Source: Paracoccaceae bacterium | Lineage (GTDB): Bacteria > Pseudomonadota > Alphaproteobacteria > Rhodobacterales > Rhodobacteraceae | Assembly: GCA_021648025.1 (NCBI GenBank) | Contig: JAKITO010000003.1 | Location: 180,823-244,822, forward strand | DNA length: 64,000 nucleotides | Direction: 5' to 3' | Part shown: positions 58,457 through 64,000 of the stretch, one piece after another | How the letters are laid out: each line of letters opens with the position of its first letter | How positions within the stretch are numbered: position 1 is the first letter of the stretch | Made by a program: the position numbers and the translations under genes | The notes under the pieces: generated by a model | Seen by the model: the letters and a program-made list of their open reading frames with translations, nothing else | The model's database searches: none | What the model was told of the DNA's origin: nothing

Positions 58457-58481
58457 CGGCGGGCCGGTTCACGGCCCGCCG
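58457..58481 (+). terminator. Hairpin after dctP
   Basis: CGGCGGGCCG (58457-58466) pairs perfectly with CGGCCCGCCG (58472-58481) over five bases; outer AAG/CTT can extend it. As in the first TRAP operon, it separates receptor from membrane subunits and probably lowers their relative expression. Confidence 0.65.
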
Positions 58482-58507
58482 CTTAGGTTAACAGGGGGCA
58501 GGCAGAT

Positions 58508-59185
58508 ATGTTTGGGGCACAAACCGGTCCGACCGGGATAATTGACCAGATCGAAGAAACGGTAATCGCGGTTATCCTGGGGCTGATGACGGCGCTGACA
58601 TTTGCCAATGTCATTGCCCGCTTTGTTTTCAATTCCAACATCCTTTGGGCGCTGGAACTGACCGTGTTCATGTTCGCCTGGCTGGTGTTGCTGGGGGCAT
58701 CTTATGCGGTCAAGAAACACGTGCATCTTGGGGTTGACGCGGTGCTGAACATCCTGCCGCCCGCGCCGCGCCGGATCATGGCGCTGGTGGCGGTGGCCTG
58801 TTGTCTGGTGTTTTCGTTGCTGATGCTGAAGGGTGCCTATGATTACTGGGCCGTTTTTGCCGATCTGCCGCCCACCTCGGGGCGCTGGTTTCCCACTGGC
58901 TTTAACCAGGCCGCGCGCAGCCAGAGCTTTTATGAGGTGCAGGATGTGCCAATGCTTGGCTGGCTGCGCTGGCTTGAGGGGCTGATAAATTACGGCGAGG
59001 AATACGAGAAACTGCCCAAGGTGGTGCCTTACCTCGTGATGCCGCTGTCGATGGCGCTTTTGGTGTTCCGGTTTGCCCAGGTGGCGGTGCAGGTCTGGCG
59101 CGGCCAGGCTGACCGGATGGTCGCCAGCCACGAAGTCGAAGAGGCGCTGGACGAAGTGCGCCAATCCAATAAGGGCAAGAACTGA
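58508..59185 (+). CDS. dctQ: TRAP transporter small permease subunit
   Basis: The 225-residue DctQ protein has four helices (for example TVIAVILGLMTALTFANVIA and WALELTVFMFAWLVLLGASY) with the conserved VKKHVHLGVD polar loop after helix 2. A longer loop lies between helices 3 and 4. Its stop shares one base with the dctM start (TGATG). Confidence 0.92.
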   Translation: MFGAQTGPTGIIDQIEETVIAVILGLMTALTFANVIARFVFNSNILWALELTVFMFAWLVLLGASYAVKKHVHLGVDAVLNILPPAPRRIMALVAVACCLVFSLLMLKGAYDYWAVFADLPPTSGRWFPTGFNQAARSQSFYEVQDVPMLGWLRWLEGLINYGEEYEKLPKVVPYLVMPLSMALLVFRFAQVAVQVWRGQADRMVASHEVEEALDEVRQSNKGKN

Positions 59186-60561
59186 TGGACGTCATCCTGC
59201 TATTTTCGATGGTCATTGGCCTGTTGCTGATCGGCGTGCCAATTGCGGTGTCGCTGGGGCTGAGTTCGACCATCTTCCTGCTGATTTATTCCGACAGCTC
59301 TCTGGCTTCGATTGCCGGCACGCTGTTTGAGGCCTTTGAGGGCCATTTCACCCTGCTGGCGATCCCGTTCTTTGTGCTGGCCTCATCGTTCATGACCACC
59401 GGCGGCGTGGCCAAACGGATCATCCGGTTTTCCATCGCCTGCGTCGGCCACCTGCCCGGTGGGCTGGCGATTGCCGGGGTGTTTTCCTGCATGTTGTTTG
59501 CCGCCCTTTCGGGGTCAAGCCCGGCCACAGTGGTGGCGATCGGTTCGATCGTCATCGCCGGCATGCGCGAGGTGGGTTACACCAAAGAGTTTTCTGCCGG
59601 GGTGATCGCGGTTGCCGGGACGCTGGGCATTCTGATCCCGCCCAGCATCGTCATGGTGGTTTATGCCGCCGCAGTCGAGGTGTCGGTTGGCCGGATGTTC
59701 CTGGCCGGGGTGATCCCGGGCCTGATGGCCGGGCTGATGCTGATGATCACCATCTATATCATGGCGCGCGTCAAGAACCTGCCGAAAGGCGAATGGCGGG
59801 GATGGGGCGAGGTCCTTGTTTCTGGGCGAGAAGCGCTTTGGGGGCTGATGCTGATCGTTATCATTCTGGGTGGCATCTATGGCGGCATCTTCACCCCGAC
59901 CGAGGCGGCCGCTGTGGCGGCGGTCTATTCCTTCGTGATCGCCAGCTTCGTCTACAAGGATATGGGACCGCTGGCGACCGCCGAGGGCATTCCCAACAAG
60001 AGCCTGCTGCGTGCGCCTCAGGCGTTGATCACCGTGTTTTTCCATCCCGACATGAAGCGCACGTTGTTCGAGGCCGGCAAGCTGACCGTGACGCTGTTGT
60101 TTGTGATCGCCAACGCGCTGATCCTGAAACATGTGCTGACCGATCAGCAGGTGCCACAGACGATTGCCAATGCGATGCTGGATTTCGGCTTTGGGCCGGT
60201 CATGTTCCTGATCATGGTCAATGTGATCCTGCTGATCGGCGGTCAGTTCATGGAGCCTTCGGGGCTGTTGGTTATCGTCGCACCTTTGGTGTTTCCGATT
60301 GCCATGGAACTGGGCATTGATCCGATCCACCTTGGCATCATCATGGTGGTGAACATGGAGATCGGCATGATAACGCCACCCGTGGGGCTGAACCTGTTTG
60401 TCACCTCGGGTGTTGCGAACATGTCGATGATGGCGGTGGTGCGCGCTGCACTGCCGTTCCTGGCGGTGATGTTCGTGTTCCTGATCATCATCACCTATAT
60501 ACCGTGGTTTTCGACGGTGTTGCCCAACTCGATGATGGGACCGGAGATCATTATCAAATGA
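59185..60561 (+). CDS. dctM: TRAP transporter large permease subunit
   Basis: The 458-residue product is a standard-length DctM of the ion-transporter superfamily with about 12 helices. Characteristic segments are ALSGSSPATVVAIGSIVIAG, GTLGILIPPSIVMVVYAAAV, GIYGGIFTPTEAAAVAAVYS and MITPPVGLNLFVTSGVANMS. It catalyses sodium-coupled dicarboxylate uptake. The region after its stop holds a dispersed repeat shared with 52663. Confidence 0.94.
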   Translation: MDVILLFSMVIGLLLIGVPIAVSLGLSSTIFLLIYSDSSLASIAGTLFEAFEGHFTLLAIPFFVLASSFMTTGGVAKRIIRFSIACVGHLPGGLAIAGVFSCMLFAALSGSSPATVVAIGSIVIAGMREVGYTKEFSAGVIAVAGTLGILIPPSIVMVVYAAAVEVSVGRMFLAGVIPGLMAGLMLMITIYIMARVKNLPKGEWRGWGEVLVSGREALWGLMLIVIILGGIYGGIFTPTEAAAVAAVYSFVIASFVYKDMGPLATAEGIPNKSLLRAPQALITVFFHPDMKRTLFEAGKLTVTLLFVIANALILKHVLTDQQVPQTIANAMLDFGFGPVMFLIMVNVILLIGGQFMEPSGLLVIVAPLVFPIAMELGIDPIHLGIIMVVNMEIGMITPPVGLNLFVTSGVANMSMMAVVRAALPFLAVMFVFLIIITYIPWFSTVLPNSMMGPEIIIK

Positions 60562-60570
60562 TTTCCCGGC

Positions 60571-60629
60571 GGGGAGGTGATCCAAATGAGCGCTTCCGCG
60601 CGCTGATTTGGATGGGCGCGAGGCGACGT
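60571..60629. repeat. 59-base dispersed repeat in a convergent gap, copy 2
   Basis: This copy also contains CCAAAT and ATTTGG flanking the GC-rich core (GAGCGC-TTCC-GCGCGC), so it forms a bidirectional hairpin between the convergent stops of dctM and tpiA. Compare 52663-52721. Confidence 0.85.
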
Positions 60630-60634
60630 TTGGT

Positions 60635-61375
60635 TCAGGCGGCGTCGAGAGCGGTGATGATGGGCGAGAAATCGGCCACCGTCAGGCTGGCACCACCAAC
60701 CAATGCGCCATCGACGTTGGGGATGGCGAATATTTCTGCCGCGTTGGTTGGTTTGACCGAGCCGCCGTAGAGGATGCGAAATGCGCCGCCTTGGGCAGTT
60801 CCGAACCGGGTTTGCAGTTGGTGGCGGATGAAATCATGCACCTCGCCTATTTGGGTCAGGGTGGGAATTTTACCGGTGCCGATGGCCCAGATCGGTTCAT
60901 AAGCAATGACGGTTGTGTGGCCTGCGGCCATATCAGGGGTTGAATGGGCCAGTTGATTGGAGATGACCTCAAGGGTATTGCCACCCTCACGCTGCTCTAG
61001 GCTTTCACCCATGCAAATGATTGGTTTCAAACCGTTTTTCAGGATTGCTGTGGCCTTGGCATGGACGTTTTTGTTGGTTTCTTTATGGTCCGCGCGCCGT
61101 TCGGAGTGGCCGGTGATGACATAAGTCGCACCTGCGTCGGCCAGCATAATGACACTTGTGTCACCAGTATGCGCACCCTTGCTGGCGGCGTGGCAATCCT
61201 GGGCGCCGATGGTGATGGAATCGCTGATGGTTGCGGCCCGGTGGATCAGCGGGGTGGGGGGGCAGATCAGGATTTCGGACTTTGGCGAAGGGTGGGCGGC
61301 GGCCAGTTGGCTGATCATCGACAGGTTATCGCCGGTGCCGTTCATTTTCCAGTTGCCGGCGGCCAGTTTACGCAT
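60635..61375 (-). CDS. tpiA: Triosephosphate isomerase
   Basis: The 246-residue product interconverts dihydroxyacetone phosphate and glyceraldehyde 3-phosphate. It has the N-terminal RKLAAGNWKMNGT (Asn/Lys), the catalytic histidine in YVITGHSERR, the catalytic glutamate in IAYEPIWAIGTG and the phosphate loop ILYGGSVKPTNA. The start is placed at MRKLAAGNWK; ATG codons two and four residues earlier (61381, 61387) are alternatives. Directly downstream of the Fe-S carrier gene. Confidence 0.95.
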   Translation of the reverse strand: MRKLAAGNWKMNGTGDNLSMISQLAAAHPSPKSEILICPPTPLIHRAATISDSITIGAQDCHAASKGAHTGDTSVIMLADAGATYVITGHSERRADHKETNKNVHAKATAILKNGLKPIICMGESLEQREGGNTLEVISNQLAHSTPDMAAGHTTVIAYEPIWAIGTGKIPTLTQIGEVHDFIRHQLQTRFGTAQGGAFRILYGGSVKPTNAAEIFAIPNVDGALVGGASLTVADFSPIITALDAA

Positions 61376-61383
61376 GTTCATTG

Positions 61384-61749
61384 TCACAGTTTGGCGGTCA
61401 GGACATCGTCGAATTTGATCGATTCACCACAGCCGCAAGCCTCGGAGACATTCGGGTTTCTGAACTTGAAACCCGCCTCTAACAGGCTGATTTCATAGTC
61501 TATTTCGGTGCCGAACAAGAACATTTGGGCCATCGGCGCGATCATTACGCGGGCACCGTCCTGTTCAACCACCTCGTCCAGGGGGTCGGTGGTTTCGACG
61601 TATTCCATGGTGTATTCCATACCCGCACAGCCGCCCTTTTTGACGCCGATGCGCAGGCCGGAATGGCCCTTGTCAGCCATCAGTTTGGCAATCTGAGTTG
61701 AGGCCTTGTCGGTCAAGGTGACGGCATTTTTCCCTGGGATTCCAAACAT
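61384..61749 (-). CDS. A-type iron-sulfur carrier (SufA/HesB family)
   Basis: The 121-residue product has the three ligand cysteines: KKGGCAGMEYTMEY and the C-terminal SEACGCGESIKF. Adjacent to a DUF59 protein it matches the end of the alphaproteobacterial SUF set, although sufBCDS are not in the window. It delivers clusters to target proteins. A second A-type carrier is at 23268. Confidence 0.92.
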   Translation of the reverse strand: MFGIPGKNAVTLTDKASTQIAKLMADKGHSGLRIGVKKGGCAGMEYTMEYVETTDPLDEVVEQDGARVMIAPMAQMFLFGTEIDYEISLLEAGFKFRNPNVSEACGCGESIKFDDVLTAKL

Positions 61750-62124
61750 TTACATGAACCCCAGTTCCAAACGCGCCTCGTCTGACATCATTTCCATGCC
61801 CCAGGGCGGCTCCCAGATCAGCTGCACGTCGACCTGTTTGACGCCGGGCAAGGGCGCGATCGCGTCGGCGACCCACCCGGGCATTTCGCCTGCGACCGGA
61901 CAGCCGGGGGCGGTCAGGGACATCAGGACTTTGACCTCTGATTCATCATTGATATCAATGGTATAGATCAGGCCCAGTTCGTAGATATTGACCGGGATTT
62001 CCGGGTCATAGACCGATTGGCACGCGGCCACCACCGCCTCGTACAGCGGGTGATCGGTGGTTGAGGGCACGATCAACGGGGTGCCTTCGAGGGGTTCTTT
62101 TGTGGGTTCGGCGGCGTGGGTCAT
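61750..62124 (-). CDS. MIP18/DUF59 family iron-sulfur assembly protein (SufT-like)
   Basis: From the ATG at 62124 (GAGG upstream) the product is 124 residues with the DUF59 core SVYDPEIPVNIYELGLIYTI and the conserved LTAPGCPVAGEMPGWVADA containing the reactive cysteine. The family (SufT, PaaD, MIP18) supports Fe-S maturation. Its stop abuts the next start (61750/61749), so the two Fe-S genes are coupled. Longer frames upstream are not supported. Confidence 0.9.
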   Translation of the reverse strand: MTHAAEPTKEPLEGTPLIVPSTTDHPLYEAVVAACQSVYDPEIPVNIYELGLIYTIDINDESEVKVLMSLTAPGCPVAGEMPGWVADAIAPLPGVKQVDVQLIWEPPWGMEMMSDEARLELGFM

Positions 62125-62131
62125 TTCGGCC

Positions 62132-62490
62132 TCATCTATATCCTGAGTGATTGTATAGGGATTGCGTGGCGTCACGTCCAGAGGGGGATACGCGGCGGAT
62201 TGACCGCTTTGTACAATCCGTTTCTGGTGGGGTGGCGGGGATTTCGCGCCAGTTTTCGGGGCAATGCGGGACCAGGAAAGGATGGACCGGGTCGGGTCGG
62301 CTATCATCCAGCCACGCCACAATGCCAAGCATGATCAGTGGCGTTCCGACCACCGGTGGGGATAGCCAGACGCGCGGGCGGGTTTGGTCCTTGTGCGCCA
62401 TGCGGACGACAATATGGTCAGGCTGGCCCAGCCAAAGGCGCAGGTGGCGATCAGCGAAAGGGCATCGATGCGGGCGATTTGGTCGGACAT
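62132..62490 (-). pseudogene. Possible decayed small membrane protein
   Basis: An ATG at 62490 opens MSDQIARIDALSLIATCAFG, a polar start and one hydrophobic helix, and stops about 50 codons on; an overlapping frame from the ATG at 62401 carries a second helix (VGTPLIMLGIVAWLDDSRP) and then loses protein character. Joined by a frameshift they would make a two-helix protein. Not recognised. The gap up to sspB holds only the palindromic repeat at 62589. Confidence 0.3.
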
Positions 62491-62588
62491 GGTGTGAATT
62501 AGTGTTGTTTTAATCCGGGCAGGATTGCGCGGAGTGCGCAGGAAAGCAATTTATACCGGAACGTCTGGGTTTTGACTCTTGCCTTGCA

Positions 62589-62646
62589 CGTAGGGGGGCA
62601 CGCACCATTCTTGGCAAGAAAGGTGCGTGTAAACACACACCCTACG
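62589..62646. repeat. Palindromic intergenic repeat before sspB
   Basis: CGTAGGG and CCCTACG form the outer arms, GCACGCACC (62598-62606) and GGTGCGTGT (62622-62630) pair inside, and TTCTTG/CAAGAA close the loop. The outer CGTAGGG-type ends resemble REP-like repeats common in Rhodobacteraceae and are similar in style to the element at 40577. Confidence 0.65.
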
Positions 62647-62713
62647 ACACCAATGACAGGTCATTCATTGGACGATTTGGGGTTTTGGGGAATGAAACGG
62701 TGTTTGGGCAAGG

Positions 62714-63184
62714 TTACTTGCGGAAATTGTCCAGTGATACGATGTCGGCATCGGGTTTCTTGGCCGATTCAGGCCCGCCAACGTGGTCGGTGTTGATCGG
62801 CGTCAGGGCTGCGTCGTCGTCATCGTCATCCGGGCTTTCAAAGCGCAGGCCGAATTCGACCGAGGGATCGACAAAGGTTTTGATGGCGTCGAACGGGATA
62901 TACAGCGGTTCGGGGGCGTCACCAAAGTTGAGGGTGACGGAGAAGCCAGCGTCCGTGACTTCGAGGTTGTCGAACCAGTGCTGCATCACCACGGTCATTT
63001 CGCTCGGATAGCGTTGGGATAGCCAATCGGCCAGTTGGGCGTCCGGGTGGGTGGTGTCGAAGGTGATGAAAAAGTGGTGGGTGCCGGGCAGCTCGCCTGC
63101 CTCGGCGACGCCTTGCAGCACCGTTTTGATCAGGCTGCGCATGGCGTCATGCATCAGGTTGCCATAGTCTATGTCTTGGGACAT
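62714..63184 (-). CDS. sspB: SspB-type ClpXP adaptor
   Basis: The 156-residue product has the alphaproteobacterial SspB domain (YGNLMHDAMRSLIKTVLQGV, FFITFDTTHPDAQLADWLSQ), an acidic disordered linker with six aspartates near residue 120 and a C-terminal DADIVSLDNFRK tail, the ClpX-binding motif. It tethers ssrA-tagged and other substrates to ClpXP. Probably monocistronic. Confidence 0.92.
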   Translation of the reverse strand: MSQDIDYGNLMHDAMRSLIKTVLQGVAEAGELPGTHHFFITFDTTHPDAQLADWLSQRYPSEMTVVMQHWFDNLEVTDAGFSVTLNFGDAPEPLYIPFDAIKTFVDPSVEFGLRFESPDDDDDDAALTPINTDHVGGPESAKKPDADIVSLDNFRK

Positions 63185-63256
63185 CGCCGTTTATTCCGTT
63201 TGGTTGACTGGGGGTAACATAGGCTATTTTGTTGGAGATAAAAGCCGTTAGCGGTA

Positions 63257-63871
63257 TTAAATCGCGTCTAAATAATATCCGGCCAGTCCGGCCAGCGCCA
63301 CCAGTATCAGGGTCTGCACCATCGGGCGTTTGGCCAGCAGCATCAATAGCCCCGCAAGGACGGTCAGGCCAAGCGCCACGGTGTCAAGGCTGACCGGGTC
63401 GGGCAGGGGCAGCGACAAGGCACCGTAAGTGGTGCGGGTGACGGTTGCAAACAGGACGTGCAGGGCGAACCAGATCGACAGGTTCAGGATCACGCCGACC
63501 ACCGCCGCGGTGATGGCGGCCAATGCGCCGGTAAGGCGGGGGCGGGCGGCGATTTGTTCAAGGTACGGCCCGGCCAGGAAAATCCATAGGAAACAAGGGA
63601 TGAACGTGGCCCAAAGGGCGACTATTCCGGCCATGATGCCCAACCCCAGGCCGCCGTTGGCAAAGCCGGCCAGGTGGGCGACAAACTGGGTTACCAGGAT
63701 CAGGGGGCCGGGGGTGGTCTCGGCCAGGCCAAGCGCGTCGATCATCTGAGGGGTGGTGATCCAGCCGTATTGGTCGACCACGGTCTGGGTCATGTAGGCC
63801 AGCACCGAATAGGCACCGCCAAATGTCACCACGGCCAGTTTGGCAAAGAACCAGCCAAGGTCGGCCAGCAC
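63257..63871 (-). pseudogene. chrA: Chromate transporter ChrA, C-terminal half only
   Basis: The remaining 204 residues form one CHR domain ([40 protein letters not shown]). Full-length ChrA has two such halves, about 400 residues. Upstream of the GTG at 63871 the frame meets a stop at 63881, which is the transposase stop, and the N-terminal half is absent. The gene was evidently cut by the insertion sequence that follows. A single-domain (short) ChrA is the alternative, but those come in pairs. Confidence 0.8.
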
Positions 63872-63880
63872 TCCTTGGAT

Positions 63881-64000
63881 TCAAGTTTCAAGTGCAACGG
63901 TTGAGTTGAAGGCCGCTATTTCGGCAGCCATGGCTTCGGCGGGTGTTTTCCATCCAAGTGTTTTTCTGGGCCTGCCGTTCAGGAGCCAGGCTACGTCATT
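63881..64000 (-). mobile_element. IS30 family transposase, C-terminal end (element continues outside the window)
   Basis: The minus strand encodes NDVAWLLNGRPRKTLGWKTP and AEAMAAEIAAFNSTVALET before a stop at 63881. The LNGRPRKTLGWKTPAEAM motif is the hallmark C-terminus of IS30-family DDE transposases. The left inverted repeat should lie at about 63875-63905; its border with chrA cannot be fixed without the other end. Confidence 0.88.

Overview
The window looks like a piece of a marine Rhodobacteraceae (Roseobacter-group) chromosome. The evidence is the mix of gene families: two TRAP transporter sets, a form II coxSLM set with MoxR/VWA maturation genes, methanethiol oxidase, a DUF2849-cysI-cysH-DUF934 sulfate-assimilation operon, a DksA without zinc cysteines, an SspB adaptor, and several small proteins typical of Rhodobacterales. 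Species cannot be read from the sequence. No rRNA, tRNA or CRISPR array was seen. Most genes are intact housekeeping or transport genes; mobile DNA is limited to one truncated IS30-type element at the right edge plus several families of short dispersed palindromic repeats.

Layout. 1-6.6 kb: the 3' end of a secreted RTX protein, a DUF2189 membrane protein, a decayed Rieske oxygenase fragment, an XRE-type regulator, and ilvB-ilvN behind a leader-peptide attenuator. 7-12.7 kb: a Tat-exported TRAP receptor with large DctQ and DctM subunits, then a P450. 12.7-20.3 kb: a VWA protein, a DUF2927 lipoprotein, a GNAT enzyme, MoxR, DksA, a flavin monooxygenase and exonuclease III. 20.3-23.3 kb: an unusual three-gene locus made of a tandem-repeat protein, a helical protein of unknown function and an EamA exporter, behind a non-coding region with two DnaA-box matches. 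23.3-32.7 kb: an A-type Fe-S carrier, dgt, argS, a SPOR protein, nagZ, scpA, scpB, and two surface-type enzymes. 32.8-43.9 kb: the cox region (MoxR, CoxE, XdhC, molybdopterin-binding protein, coxS-coxL-coxM), interrupted by a sulfur-transport gene pair carrying two ATTC-N8-GAAT operators and by a lysine-rich orphan helical protein. 44.2-52.7 kb: methanethiol oxidase, infC, a LEA-like protein, ferredoxin reductase, the sulfite-reduction operon and an Lrp regulator. 52.7-60.6 kb: a second P450, DctB/DctD and the C4-dicarboxylate-type TRAP operon. 60.6-64 kb: tpiA, two Fe-S assembly genes, sspB, and the C-terminal half of chrA cut off next to an IS30-family transposase.

How the genes work together. 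Sulfur metabolism recurs: methanethiol oxidase would release sulfide, the YeeE/YedE pair carries operators matching the sulfide/persulfide repressor SqrR/BigR consensus, and the cys operon reduces sulfate by the APS route. Mixotrophic energy metabolism is suggested by the CoxL-type hydroxylase and two TRAP systems. The DctB/DctD pair controls the adjacent TRAP operon, but this DctD lacks the GAFTGA loop and an intact Walker A, so it probably works without sigma-54. The best candidate for an undescribed system is the repeat-protein/helical-protein/exporter locus at 20.3-23.3 kb.
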